Notes: generated by a model from the letters alone, not told the origin. 64,000 nt of DNA from Salminus brasiliensis (GCF_030463535.1 NC_132894.1:30575125-30639124); one strand, 5' to 3'; shown: positions 11,600 to 24,700, counted from the stretch's first letter. Numbers and translations are program-made.

Positions 11600-12192
11600 T
11601 GTTACTATTCATAAAAAATCAAAGCATGTTCTGGATGCATGGTTCTGTAGTATGGAGGCGTATTGCTGCCAAGCATAATAATAATAACATAAAAACATCT
11701 TTAGTTAGGAGATGTTATGTTGTCATTGTAAAATAAATATCTTTAAATCTCAAATATCTAATATGAGAAAATATATTTTTATTATTATAACATTATGACA
11801 TAATACTGTTTGTTGCAATTATGGCACAAAGCATCTTGTTATTATGCGATATGTCATAAAAACAACATAATATGTCGTAATTATGACATAGAACATCTCA
11901 TAATGTGGAGAAAAAAGTTTTTAGAACGTATTGCGTTGTAATTATGACTGATCTCGAGATATGTATCTCATTATTATGAGATATGTCATACAAATGACAT
12001 GGAATAGCTAAAATTAATTAATAAAGGTTGCTGAGGAAGATTTTTTTTCTGTTTGCTTGGTAGTAATAAAGCCTCTGTACTGCAATATAGTTAAAATCTT
12101 GAAAAAAAATATTTTTTTCTTCTTTTTTATTTGTAGATTTTGCAAATACATTCTTATATATTTATTTTTATTTTTTATTTATTTTTTATTTT
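11600..12192. other. AT-rich intergenic DNA upstream of nqo1
   Basis: Contains several loosely repeated ATTATGACATA-type motifs at 11795-12000, some in inverted orientation. No gene. Confidence 0.4.
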
Positions 12193-12395
12193 TTATGTAA
12201 TATTTGATCACATTTATTTATGTTATTCTTCAGGATAACAGACACTGGCTACTACGCAAAGGCTCCAGCTGCAGTGGGACGCTTTTACCAGAAGGGGGCA
12301 GAAGAGTCTATTGCAGCTCAATAACGCTGCTTAAGAGGACTACGGTGAGCTGTTTATGGGGAACGTGCACGTGGTCTCCTGATATATATGACTAA

Positions 12396-12434
<39 letters not shown>

Positions 12435-12790
12435 CTTTAAAGTGGCTCAGTAGCACCATCTATGTGGAGAGAAGCACGAATAGAGAGAAATCCACTGACT
12501 AAGAGTACAGGGAGTAAAAGACTGGATGTCTTTCGTGTCAGAAGCAGGAGCTAATGAGTGAGTTAATGTATGTGTACAGTAGCACAAACTAGATACTGAA
12601 AAGAAACACAGAAAGATGGATCTGCAATGCAGTGCCCTGAGTAAGGGTGTCCACAGAAAGTAAGTCGTGGGAAGCCAAAACATTTGATACCCTGTTTTTA
12701 TGAGTGGAATTTGTAGATATCAGACTCCCTTTGGGCTTCATAAATGCTGATAGGGTGAATAATTGTAAAGTGGGACAGTTTTGGAAATTT
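12193..12790. repeat. long direct repeat, copy 2 (upstream of nqo1)
   Basis: Second copy of the sequence at 9797-10280. It is longer by two blocks, one of them holding a (CA)n run at 12400-12431. It lies on the other side of nqo1 exon 1 and its TATA box. Confidence 0.85.
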
Positions 12791-14484
12791 TAATATAATT
12801 GTTAATATAATTCCCTGTATAACATCATTTACACAACTCCAAAATTGAACTGAAACACCACCCACAGATGAACCGGCTGCTCTTCAAACCTTGTGGTTGG
12901 CTGGATCATGCCTCTGGAAATGTCATCACACCTATATAGCTTTAAACATTTAACCCATGACACGGCTCGCGCTCCAAATGCGAAAATCTCTTAATAAATC
13001 TTCTCAGAAATGGGAAGTTCGCTGAGAAGTCTACGAGTTTCCTCCAAAATGTATGTTTATTCAACACAGAGGAAGCCTCCTGGTTTTCAGAGGGTGAATG
13101 GCAGTGAAGGCTACAGAATAGTTACAGTTTTTAATAAATGAGACGTGACACGCACCCCAAACAGCAAGCAAGGAACAAAATCCTCTAGTATGTTGTTTTT
13201 TTATTTGTTTTTAACCAGCAGCTGATTTTAGTACGCACATCTTTTCTGCGTTTCTGTGTCAGTTATTAAAACGTGATATTCGATTGGGTCCACTTGATTC
13301 GATTGGGCCCACTGACCTTCATGACCTCGTTTTCAAGTACTTGTTTCAGACTGCAACCAGTCCTGATAACCTCTGTTTTAGTGCTGAATTGCATTCTCAT
13401 GTTTGACCACTAGGTGGCAGACAGAATTCATGACCTGCAACTCTCATAGCAGTCCTGTATGATAGATAGAATAAAATATATTTTTTTTCTAGTTATCTTA
13501 TTATCATTTAAGATCTTTTGGCTTTAAAAATATTCTTCACACACACTCACATGCCTCATTTACAGAAATAGAAGGAAAGGAGTCAGTTATTTTCCAGCAG
13601 ATCCTCAGGTCTCCAAGATGATCCCTGAGTTGATCTCAAATTGCAATACACTGTAGATGTAGAGCAAAGCTGTGGACTGTTTAGGAGGCCATAAGGAGAG
13701 GAGAGTTCCACTTTATAAGAATTTCTGATTAATATAATTCAGTTCACTTAAGACACAAACAAAGTAACTCTGGGTGGTTTGGGGGTGATATGATCTGTTC
13801 TAGAGAAACAGACCAAGTCTTGTCTTGTTCCCAGTGGTGGTGAAATGACCCAGGCGTCTGAAGAGATGCTCGTTGATGAAGGGTTTTTTTATTTATTTAT
13901 CAAGTAACATTTAAAAATGGATTAAAATCCAGTTTAAACCAATTGAAAGGTTTTTAAAGTGGTTCTTCTATTTGGCCTCTCCAAAGAGCCATTTTTCACC
14001 CCCTTATCTTTAAGTGTAGGTCACTGTATCCTGTCGAATGACGCGTGTTCTACACAGTCACTGTAGTTTGTGTGGTTTCTTCAAGGGCACTAGAACCCTT
14101 GCTGACTCGCTGGTGTAGTATCCCCCAAGCACAGCGTTGACAGTCATGCTTTATGGGTTGTTTAACAGGGATTAGGCCTAGTCCTGGACTACACAGCTTT
14201 CTTATTGGAGATAAGTGAACTCTAGGACTAGGCCCTGGGTATGACAATGGTGCTTTGTTATGCGGACTCTGAGCTTCTAAAATCGTCTTGCGGCTCTTTT
14301 TTTGAAAATTTTAACTTCCTTAGTTGATCCACCAGGAAAAGATTACCCCTAATTCTTTTTTAGTTACACATACAATACAACACCACCCAGCAGGGGTTAA
14401 AGGATTAGCACAAAGGCTAGGGATAAGTGTCAACGGCAGCAGAAGTGCTGCACACTGAGGCATGCCCCTTTAGCTTTGACCTGT
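12791..14484. other. intergenic, no gene
   Basis: No coding exons recognised. A segment at 14160-14240 with an imperfect inverted pair (GATTAGGCCTAGTCCTGG and CTAGGACTAGGCCC) looks like part of a small dispersed element. Confidence 0.45.
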
Positions 14485-14696
14485 GTCTTGACCTTTCGTT
14501 TATCTGCTCCAGAGAGTCCTATTCTACTGGCCGTCCTATTCTACTGGCAGTATTTCTCTACAGGGACTACACAAGCAGTGTCTGTGTCTGTGTGTGTGTG
14601 TGTGTGTGTGCATTTGCATATCAGTTTAAGCAATGGTGCAATTTAAAGTAGCTGATAAAAGTAGGGGTGTCCACAAACATTTTAAAACATTTAGTG
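14485..14696 (-). mobile_element. Tc1/mariner-type miniature element, truncated
   Basis: The inner part (TTTATCTGCTCCAGAGAGTC and CTATTCTACTGG) and the terminal GGGGTGTCCACAAACATTTT match, in reverse, the intact element at 60381-60708. It ends TTAGTG followed by TA, the expected target site. The other end is missing, and a (TG)n run at 14581-14610 has expanded inside. Confidence 0.65.
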
Positions 14697-15264
14697 TATG
14701 TATGTCCAGGTACTTATGGTCAGGGCTATAGATTATGACCCATAAAAAAGTAAATTTTCAGGACATTTCCTTGTTAGAGACTCCTTTATCTTTCTATGCC
14801 AACTGTCTCAACTTGTCGTGCAATAGGGTACTTTGGAATGATGTGAGATATCAGCAGGAAATGAAACAACAACAGTCATGCAGTCTACTCCAAATTCAGC
14901 CATAAAGGCCTCCTTTATGTAGCATGGTGAAATACTGTGAAACACAGGGTTCAAGTTTTGGGAAATTACATCCATGTCACTGAATAACCTAATTACAGTT
15001 TAGAGTAAATGTATGTTCAGAGGGCAGATTCACGAAAGCTCTCATAGGACAAACTCTAAAGAGGCTCTCCAATATCCTCTTAAGTTGTTTTGTCATTGTT
15101 TTCTTATTTAGGCCAGTTTTAGATAGCAAGGTACCAATGAATGTCTGACTGTTGACGTCTGCTTGGGTTGTTTTCAGTCAGTGGAGCTCCTGTGTTTTCT
15201 GTTGCCAAGATAGCAATACGCCAGAAATGTACCTGAACACACCTCATTTTGAGACCACCACGTC
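14697..15264. other. intergenic, no feature recognised
   Basis: No reading frame with family resemblance and no repeat recognised. Confidence 0.45.
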
Positions 15265-15985
15265 CATCACATTTACATTTACATTTATGGCATTTAGCAG
15301 ACGCTCTTCTCCGGAGCAACTTACAAAGTGCTTTGCTATTTACCCAAGAAAAACCTCAGCTAGTTTGAATAGACTAGAATTCAAAGATACCTCAGTTAAG
15401 TTAAGCTAAGTTTAGACTCTACTAAACACAAGTCAGTTAGGGGACCACTCTACTATTCGCCCAAGTACTCTCGGAAGAGGTGGGTCTTCAGTCTGGGTTT
15501 GAAGACAGCGAGCGACTCTGCCGTTCGGAAACCCAGGGGAAGTTCTTCCACCACTTTGGTGCAGGACAGAAAAAAGCCTGGACGCTCGTCTTCTGTGGAT
15601 TTTAAGGGATGGCGGGTCGAGCCAAGCCGTACTTGAAGCTGGAAGGGCTCTAGGTGCAGAATGGCTTTTGACCATTGCCATCAAGTACGGAGGGGCTGGT
15701 CCGTTCTTGGCTTTGTAGGCCAGAGTCAGGGTTTTGAATCTGATGCGGGGAGCAGCTACAGGAAGCCAGTGGAGAGAACGCAGCAGTGGAGTGACATGGC
15801 TGAATTTAGAGATTCTGAAGACGTCCTGTCCCCCATTTTGGATAAGTTGCAGGGGCCTGATGCTGCGCAGAGGGAGACCAGCCAGAAGAGAGTTGCAGTA
15901 GTCTGAAGTCTTGAAGTGACGAGAGACTGAACGAGCACCTGGGCGACTCTCTAGAGAGGAAGGGTTGAATTCTCCGGATTCTCAG
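15265..15985 (-). mobile_element. L2-type LINE, 5'-truncated
   Basis: Reverse-oriented copy of the element at 1-1515. The 3' tail (AGCAGACGCTCTTCTCCGG as written) begins at about 15265, and the C-terminal part of the reverse transcriptase ORF runs to about 15985, with several frame breaks. Only the last third of the ORF remains. Confidence 0.85.
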
Positions 15986-16655
15986 TTCTCCATCAGCACA
16001 GATATATTCGTAAGCATCATTGCTATTTAAACAACGCAGGCGTAAGGCGTAAAAATAGACTGTTGGTGGGATTTAAGATAGCAATGAGCATCGCAACAGG
16101 TGTAAGATAGGACCCATAGTCTTTTATGCTGTATGTCACAGATTATCATAAATAATAGCATTTTTATTTTGCAATATTTAGTTAAATCCATGTGTTGGAA
16201 AACAAAATGTAGGAAGAACTGAATCAAACTAAGCCTTCAGACATTTTCAGTAAACAAAAGCTAGAATTGAATAACCATACTGTAGAAACAGTCTCCACTT
16301 TAATCCAGTTAAATTAATTAAAGACATTATTTCTGTAATTCAACCATTTAAACTGACCATTTCAGAGGCAGACCTTCTGACCTCATACACTCTAAGACAA
16401 GCATAAAGTTAAGACAGTATTTAAGGTATTTAAAAAAGTATTTATTTTTTGGAGAATACCAGATGTTTCTAGAGGCTTTCTTAAGTGAAAAGTTAGGATG
16501 AAAAATCAGAATATTTAGACGATTTCTGAAGAATATTAATTTATATTAACTGCTTTCTGAAGCAAAAAAATCTTTCTTAAGATGCTTTTGTGAACCCAGC
16601 CCCAGCTTCCAGGGTACATCCGTACAGACAAGCAGTCTTAAGCAGTAGCTGCTGT
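15986..16655. other. intergenic, no feature recognised
   Basis: AT-rich DNA with no exon-like segment. Confidence 0.45.
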
Positions 16656-16679
16656 AGTTCATGTTATGCATATACCACA

Positions 16680-16960
16680 TTTTTCACTTCCTCCTGATCA
16701 GGGTCACAGTAGGCCACTGAAGCCTACCTCGGATCATTGGGCGCAAGGCATACCACTACCAACACTCTCTCAGGGTACCATACACACACACAACCATTCA
16801 GCCACACACTCACACCAACTGTATGGGACAACTTTGCATAGCCAGTTCACCTACCATGTGTTTCTGGGAGGTGGGAGGACAATGAACAACTCCACAGATC
16901 CACTCCCCAGAAGCTGCACTCTGACAACTTTTTATTATTTGTTTCACATTTTTGAGAAGA
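16680..16960 (+). repeat. dispersed teleost repeat fragment
   Basis: GGGCGCAAGGCATACC, then a CACACA stretch, then AGCCAGTTCACCTACCATGTG and TTTCTGGGAGGTGGGAGGA. These are remembered as a very common fish repeat, normally part of a larger retroelement-like sequence. The 60-bp tail after it is unrelated. Confidence 0.45.
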
Positions 16961-18914
16961 ACATTGTGTAAATTGATCAAGCCAGCCATTACAAACCATT
17001 GCTTTCAGTATTTCACAGTAATCATCCTAGAAACTAATTACTTTTCCATCAGATAGATGCTTGTGGATCACATAGGCCGAGAGGCACCTTTGTCCTAATT
17101 TACCTGCTTATGGTCCCTTTACTGGATATTGTGTAAAATCATGCAAAAACCAAATTCTTCTCGAAAAAGGCAACTTTGCATGAGAAGGAAAAGGCCTTCT
17201 TAGCTTTCAATGGAAGTCATTGTAAAAAAAATAAAAATCCAGCAGATCCCTGTATATGTTTTAGGACACTACTGAGTATGTCAGCAGTTTTTCTTTGAGT
17301 GTCCGAATTGTAAGATGGAATTCGAGTGGGATTTTGAAGGCACTACAATCTCTAATTGTAATTGTAATTTCTAGCGAAGCTCACTGCATGAGCTGAATGT
17401 GGACCAAAATACATTGCATGCAAAATGAGTCCATGCTAAGCAACAGATAGCAGAACAAAATGGAGCCAACTGCATTTGCTGATGTAAGCAAGTGATAGTT
17501 ACGAGTAACAGGACAGATATTTTCCCCATGTAGTTCATTAACAGTAGGTATAGGTTGCTCAGCAATATAATGGTCTATGATTATTCTGTGAACAGGACAA
17601 TGCTTTTACCAGCTCAGAATTCAGTTGGTGTGTGTTTATGGAAATTTAAAAAAAACATGACATGTTATTTAAATTTGGTTGTCTGTGGTCACACATGGTG
17701 ATGTGTAAGGAAATTGTGTTTCAAATGAATTTGTGTAGATCTATGATTGCAGCAATCCTCTAATCAGCGCTGACATTGTGGACCTTAACCTACTCATACT
17801 CGTCACTACAGCCACACGCAAAAAATACCACAATGCCTGACCACATTTTTGGTCAAACTCAACAACAAACTGAATAAGGATGTTTATAGTAGCTGTAAAA
17901 GACCCTTTTGTGTGCAAGCTAGCATAGTCTAGTCTGACTGTATCACATGAAACAGCAACATAAAACTGCAGCTCAGTTTTATGAGTGTTTGTATTGCCGT
18001 TTAAACAGAAACTTATTTTTCCATCAATATATCCCTTGTAAAAAGCATGTGTACTTGGAAGCACTAAAAGCATATTCATATTAGGTAAAGAATACTAAAG
18101 GTGCATTATTTACAATACTCCAATTCCAATATCTTTAAAATTCTGCATAAAATATACTTATTTTGTCATTATTAATAAATTAATAATTAATAAATGATTG
18201 GTTACTTAGTATTACTTATTAAAGTAATACATTTTAAAAATGAAACATTAGTATGTTGATGGAGAATGCATGTACTTCTAAACATACTAGAACATATTTT
18301 CACAAATGTGTCAATGTCAACTGAAGTGTATTTTTAAAAAAGTACATTTTTACGTAATGCTTTCTGTACAATTCGTATCTTATTACACATTGAAGTATAT
18401 AACTAAAAGTATATTTAATTGTCATTCAATGTCATTTCAAGTGTATTATTCAAACAGTATTTCAAAAGTTTACTTTTTAAAGTAGACTTTAATAAAAGTT
18501 AGGAAGATCACTTGAGTCAGTGGATTTCACTCATGCACTGAAGCATATTTAATTCTCAAATATCACATCAAATAAATTTATTTCTTGCCATATTTCGGCA
18601 GTAAAGTGTACTTGTGTATCATGTATCTGAGTTGATTCAATGACGTATGGTGATCTTTAGGGTGTGCCTTATGTTTGGGCAGGGCAAACCTTGATGAGTA
18701 AAAGTTCCTAGTATTTTCATACTAGCTGTGTCTTTCTCCATTCTCTCACCATCTGTATATAGTCATTCTCCTATGTGTTTACTTGTAATCTATATTGTGT
18801 TGCATTGCCTTTGCCTGGTCTCTGTGTTGACACTTTCTCTGCTGTTGAGAGCAGGTTTTCGAATGCCAAAGTGACTGCTCATGCACTGCTATTGCAGAAT
18901 TAAAGTAGCCTAAA

Positions 18915-18972
<58 letters not shown>

Positions 18973-20379
18973 AGTTTAAAGAACACTTAAGTGTAGTTTA
19001 GTTGCAGTGTATCTTAAATAATAATATACCATGTATAATATACAATATACATTTTTTACAATTTACATAATTAAATTACTCAAGTTTGCTTAACCTCTTG
19101 AGTCCCTGCGTCCTCATATGGGGGACCATGCTTTTTTAAAACTTTTTGGCCTCATATGATGACTTAAGTGCTGTTTAAATATACTGAAGTTGCAATAAAT
19201 GTTTCCAAAATAATACATTTAGTATGTATAAAGTTTTAATTCTAAAAGTATGTACTTTCCATATTAAGTGTACTTTTAGAAAATATACTTAAAAACACTT
19301 CTCTTTTAAACGGCTTCTTTGGTAATAAACTGTTTAAACCGAAAGCTGTCTTTTCCTGTCCGATACTGAAAAAGTCACAGTATGAAGCGCAAGCTCCATG
19401 TGGGAGTCAGTGAAGCGAACTAAGCATTTGCATGTCCTAATCCATCTGAAACAGTGTGGTCAAAATCGGTCTGGACCGCATGTGCAGTCGTGCTGAACTA
19501 AGCTTAACTAATATTAATGATATCTTGACTATGAAACCATGCTACTGTTGTGCTTGTAAATGCAGTTACTGGTTTTTCGCGAATGCAGTAGGCTGGAGTA
19601 CAGAGTAAACCCCGACAATGGCGATTTCCTCACTCTCCAGTTATTAATGAAATGCACCACAGATCATGGATCAGGAGCTTGTCATGCACTAGCCTTGCTT
19701 AAAAGCCATCTGTTGTTTTTTTCCATCTCAGCCTCTATTTTGCATGCATTTGTATTCTCCACTTTGAATGGTTTTTGTTTGGATTTCTTGCTTGTTTTCT
19801 TTGCAGGTGCAGACAGTGGTGCCGAAATACCCAAATCCAAACTGCATATGCTATGAAGTGCAACGGGCAGAGGTAGAAACAAGCATTAAGCAACATACAC
19901 CTACACACATTGAACCATTCATAGTAATCCTGTCAAACCTATACTTATATATACTATATATACTTTTATAGGCAAACGGTGTCTTTGGCATTGTTGCTTT
20001 TTTCTTTTCAAAAGACTACAATTCAGATTGCAGACAATGTTTAGTTATCTAAAATACTTGTAAACCCAAACCCTGACCTTTTGTTTTACCTTAATAAAAC
20101 AGAATATTTTAAAAGTATATATGGAACAAGTTATCAGCAGTATTTTTAAACCAGTGTTCACTTTTCATGGGAAATTGTCTTATATGCCATAATTGTTATG
20201 CATGCTTGTGTACAGGGATCAGGTGTAAACCATGAAGCTTCACTGGTTGAATGCCCTTTATACTGAGTAAATCAAGTCCTTGCATGACTGTGAAACACTG
20301 GTCTGCTTTCCCTTATCCATTCTCCTTTCGTTTGACCTTAGTTTCGTGAAGACAGTCCACTCGGCCACTGCAGGCGCTG
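16961..20379. other. AT-rich intergenic DNA downstream of b3galt-like gene
   Basis: No coding exon recognised. Contains an (AT)n run at 18919-18967 and many short A/T-rich direct repeats around AGTATATTT at 18100-18600 and 19000-19290. Confidence 0.5.
18919..18967. repeat. (AT)n microsatellite
   Basis: About 24 alternating AT units. Confidence 0.9.
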
Positions 20380-21430
20380 CTAACAAAATGGTCCTGCTTT
20401 ATTAAGTTGTAACCAGGCCATTTCAATCTCACTCAATTTATTGGTTGTCGTGGCAATGAGCTTTGAGTAACGACAGCGATTGAAGGGAACCGGGAAGACA
20501 TTGAACAAGCTCTGGTCTGACTGACTGGTGAAGGGTAAGTCCAAATGCTTCATGATCAGACCTACATTTACATCCTCAATGTAGACATTTGTGACCAGGT
20601 GCTTGGCTCCTTCAACAAGCTTTTTCGGAAGGTCTATGGAGTAGACGTAGCCTAAGCCCAGAGCATAGGGTGGATAATTACCTTCTGGGAAAACATCTTC
20701 TGGGAAATACCATTTGGATTTAGGGTCTCGAATCACCATGGCCCCGTGGGCCACGAGCCCTGTCATGTAGTTGTTCCTGGGGGCCGGGATAAGCATGTTG
20801 ACTAAATTTTTCACATTAAGGAAAATATCAGAGTCTATCTTCATGGCATAGGATGCTGTGTCACAGTTAGATGCCAGCCATTCCATGATGACCATGGTTT
20901 TGATGGTAAGGTTGTTGTAGCTATCCAAGAAATCACTCTGCACAATGTCGTGGTATATCTGGCTCTCCCTCTGCAACATCTTCTGGTACTTCCTATTGAA
21001 TTTAGCATCGGTCTGTCCAAGCATGAAGAACACACTGACCCTCTTACCAATCACTTTCTTCTCAGACCCCCAGGTGCGGCGGATGATGTCTCTGGCTCTC
21101 CTGTTGCTTGGTTCCACAGGCACCATCAGCACCAGGAAAGGTTTGTCTTTTATGCACCTTTCCTTCTCGTTTATTACGTAATGATATGTGCAAGGATAAG
21201 CCACCTGGTACTTGGAATTGAACAAATTGCATACTTCTGGTATCGGTTTACAAAATTCAAAATAATTTTTGAAGAAGGTTGTGTTGCATAGTATGTGTAT
21301 TTTCGTCCAGACATTAAAGATGTCCGAGTTCAAGTAGTACCAGATCAGGAGGCTCAAAACCAGCAAAACCAGGAAGCCAACACGAAGATTGTAAAGTCGG
21401 CACTTAAATCCTCCTTGTTGAAGGTCCAGA
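20380..21430 (-). CDS. b3galt-like exon 2
   Basis: Carries the membrane anchor and the whole catalytic domain. It is intact over 1051 nt, with the stop at 20380-20382. Confidence 0.93.
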
Positions 21431-22718
21431 CTAAAAAATAAAACATGGGATACAAGTTGGAATGAGTCCACGTTTTGCACATTTTCAAAGAAGTAACATT
21501 ACAACCTCAAGTTAACCATCAAGGTTACTTAACATGCAGGTTATTTTACACTATTTATTTATTTATGTAAATTTTTTCCAATTTGGTACAACTATTAACC
21601 CACCCATTCATGACTTTCTCAAGTACTAGCAATGCTCCCAGTAAAACCTTAACACATGTCTCCTCCGATACTGCCAGACAGCCGAAACACTTGGAGGAAA
21701 TTGTCAGGCTCTGCAGCACTAGCTAACAGATGCCTTTAAGGGTGATGAGGAGAAAGAGTGGAATCTACCCACCCAAACAGAGCACGCTCAGTTATGCTCT
21801 TTCAGACTCAGCCTGCTGATGGCAAAGAGGTATGGCTCGGGATACGAACCGGCGACTAACCCTCTGGCCGTAGTCACAGCGCATTAGACCGCTGAGCCAC
21901 TCTGAGCCCATTTTACACAATTTATAGTTTGATCCAGTAGATTAAAATCAATGGCCGATACAGGTGAAGTTTACCATCTGCATATCAGCTATTATTATTA
22001 AGCCACATATTTTTGAGCGTGTGCTGCCAGGGGGCAAAAGTGCTTTGGAAACAAGCTGCTCATTAGATTGTTTATAAATCTTCTCTGAAGAGTGCCACTT
22101 TCTGCTGCATAGTTGCTCAGAAAGCTGTCTGCCATAGAGATTATCAAAGCAGCATAAAAGTCTGCAGTGTGGAACTGTTTTACAGTGGAAATTGTCTGCG
22201 ATAGCAACACTGCAGCATTTCAACTGGCGGCCACATTGTCTGACTGTTCCAAATTAGATCAGAATTAAAGCAGCCATATGGAAAAAATGGATATCCCTAG
22301 CACATGGGCTCCTCTACAGTCAGTAAATGTAATTTGCACTTTTCACATTTCACACAACTCGTTCCTCATCTTATCTATACACATTTTACACAGAAAATGA
22401 CATATAGATACAAGGTTTTGATATGACAGTGACATGAATCATGCATGGATGGGTTTTTGTTATGAATACTTACTATCATTTACTACTGATTCAACCATAA
22501 AATATATTACCTCTATCCACACAGTGGAATTGCTCAGTTGTCACCACTACAATGTTCAGCTCAGCTCACCGTTATAAGAAAGGAAAGAATTCCCTGGCTC
22601 TGTAAAATCCAGGTGTGGGCAGGGATAATGACACAGCTCTTAGCTGCAGGTGAAAGCAGGTGTGTGAAGTAAAAAATGTGCGTTACCTTTTCTGTCCACT
22701 TTTGCCGGTATCCTCCAT
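20380..22718 (-). CDS. beta-1,3-galactosyltransferase-like (GT31), two coding exons
   Basis: Golgi type II membrane enzyme that would add a beta-1,3-linked sugar from a UDP-sugar donor to glycan chains. Exon 1 is 22687-22718 (MEDTGKSGQK plus two bases, donor GTAACG); exon 2 is 20380-21430. The product is 360 aa. The open frame of exon 2 runs further upstream to 21480, but that part crosses the acceptor (ATTTTTTAG before 21430), so the spliced start is preferred; its ATG has A at -3 and G at +4. Near residues 30-47 is a single membrane anchor (VGFLVLLVLSLLIWYYL). Catalytic-domain blocks: RRTWGSE, FMLGQ, then the DxD motif in KIDSDIF, SKWYFPEDVFP, YPPYALGLGYV and the IEDVNVG motif. It belongs to the fish-expanded B3GALT1/2 relatives; the exact orthologue and acceptor sugar cannot be told. 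Confidence 0.9.
21545..21912 (-). mobile_element. tRNA-derived SINE in b3galt-like intron
   Basis: Read on the minus strand, the head is tRNA-like: A-box TGGCTCAGCGG (21889-21899) and B-box GGTTCGTATCC (21840-21850). The body then matches a common fish SINE (CTCCTCCGAT and ATTTCCTCC region). The tail part, with CCAATTTGGTAC as written, matches the fragments at 49875-50000 and 57560-57725. Confidence 0.7.
22687..22718 (-). CDS. b3galt-like exon 1 (32 nt)
   Basis: ATG GAG GAT ACC with a good start context. It ends AAA AG before donor GTAACG, and the missing base T comes from exon 2, completing Ser. Supported by the exact frame fit. Confidence 0.75.
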
Positions 22719-24560
22719 CTTTCTGTTGTGGCTACAGGGCAGGAGGGTTCCGTGTCATCTTGCACACCTGTGTTGCTCAAACTAACAGTGCCGTTGGGTG
22801 TAAATCATTCATGGAGGATCAACCAGAGGTGCAGAGGTGAAATATGGAAATGTTACCTCATCTGCCAGCACCTCGTTCTGTCAGCAGGCTTTTTGCTTCC
22901 TTCTTAGATTCCTCCTGCATTTTGGGAGAAGGAGGTGCCAGCCACCATTTGGCAAACAAAGATGACAGATTTGATTGGCTGACTCCTGCCGCTTTAAAGT
23001 CGCACACCTGACGGAGGAAAGGAAATTTATGAAGACCTTCATGCATTGGAGGTGCAACACATTCAAAGCAGGTTTAATTGTGCTGTGGCTTCGGTAACCA
23101 TAGCGCAGACTCCAGAGACTCAGGCTGTAACGTATGAGACTTTATTTGCCCTGTGCCTAGTTTTGTCTCGGGGGGGGGGTTGGAAAGAACTGACACTATT
23201 TTTTTCTTATTTCTTATCATCTTAAAGAAGAAAATTGGGGTGTGGTGTGTTCAAAATTAGTTTCGTCAAATGATCAAATTACCAGATGAAACTGCTTTCG
23301 TGTAAATGGAAACCCTTGGTTGCGTGTTTTCGTAACCTGATACAGAAAACTGAACAAGTCAAACAAAGACTAGAACAGCGAAGAAGATTAACTAGTGTAC
23401 ATATGCCATTCAGCCCAACTGGGCTTCGGCCGGGTGGAATGGCCAGCGCTGTATAGTGATACCTCGTACACACCCTTAGCAAATCTTCTGTGTGGGCTGT
23501 TGAGGCATGACGGCCCGGATCAAACAAATTTAACTGTTAATCAATCCCCAAATTTGCTTTATGTGATAAGACAGGTTCACTAGTAGGATGTGAGGAAGGA
23601 AGCAGAGGTCACCAAATCAAGGTATCCATCAAAGCTTTGTCATTACATGTGTGTCTGTATGTGTCATGCTGTCTTACCTCGACTACACAGTACCTCCAAG
23701 CTTAGCTGATGTTCAAAGCGTTTGTGAGCTCACTAGTAACCGCTAAGCTTCTGAACATGCTGCTCAGATGTTTATTGCAATGCAAAGTCCATATGATGTG
23801 ATTACACAATAGATAACTGTGGCAGTAGATGACACATGGGCCGTATTAGTCCTTACTTAGAACCTGCGTCAGCATTTGATGAGAGCAGATTTTTAATATT
23901 GGGTCACATACGGTGCTTGAAATTCATTGAACTTGACAGTTTGATGGACTCGAGTGGTGGAACTGGCTTGTGAAACATTGGGATGAGCTGTCATGCAAAT
24001 CATGGCAGTTAAGGCATGATTATTGGCCACTTAATGTAATAACCGTTAGTAATTATACTTCCAGAAGATAAAACAAGAGTTAATAAGCTGAATTATTTAT
24101 TTTAGATATTACTATATTTTAAACTGCAGAGGAATCCAGAAAGTCATAGAATTCTGACCAGAAATAACATTGGTTCATTGGTCATGCTAAGCAGTACACT
24201 TGCCATGCATACACACGAGAACACTAAACAAAAGATTTAAGATCATGCGTCACTGTAAACTGAACTGGGCTGAGTTGTGAGAGTTTGCCCTGAGAAGATG
24301 GTAGCGATAGTATGGCACTGCGCAAAAAGCCTCAGGCCTTCAGAGAGAGAGACGTGATATGTGCCGCTGGTTCTGTAGGCAGGAAGCGTTTCATTGACAC
24401 AGAGTCACAGAGTGCAATTAAACTTGCATTTATGATTTGATGTGTTTGAGGTTTATTAGTGAGGTTAATCATTACAGTACTGGTGGAACTTAGCAAATCC
24501 TGTACTGAAAGTACTGAAAACAAGAAATTATTGTTTCTTTTTTAATGTTTATTTGTGTTT
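22719..24560. other. intergenic between b3galt-like and kcng4, left part
   Basis: No exon recognised. A GGGGGGGGG run lies near 23171. Confidence 0.45.
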
Positions 24561-24569
24561 ATATATTTA

Positions 24570-24571
24570 TG

Positions 24572-24622
<51 letters not shown>
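24570..24622. repeat. (AT)n microsatellite
   Basis: Long alternating AT run directly left of the inverted repeat at 24631-24700. Confidence 0.9.
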
Positions 24623-24627
<5 letters not shown>

Positions 24628-24630
24628 AGT

Positions 24631-24700
24631 GTAAGTGTGTTTTTGCAGCATTACCCCTCTCTCTATATATATAGAGGTAATGCTGCAAAAACACACTTAC
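24631..24700. repeat. perfect 25-bp inverted repeat, 20-nt spacer
   Basis: Arm 24631-24655 (starts GTAAGTGTG, ends GCATTACC) is the exact reverse complement of 24676-24700. The spacer is CT- and AT-rich and partly self-complementary, so the stem can be extended. Confidence 0.9.

Noticed and set aside
21431-21480. N-terminal extension of the galactosyltransferase frame
   Set aside because: It crosses a good splice acceptor, and the alternative small first exon fits the reading frame exactly.
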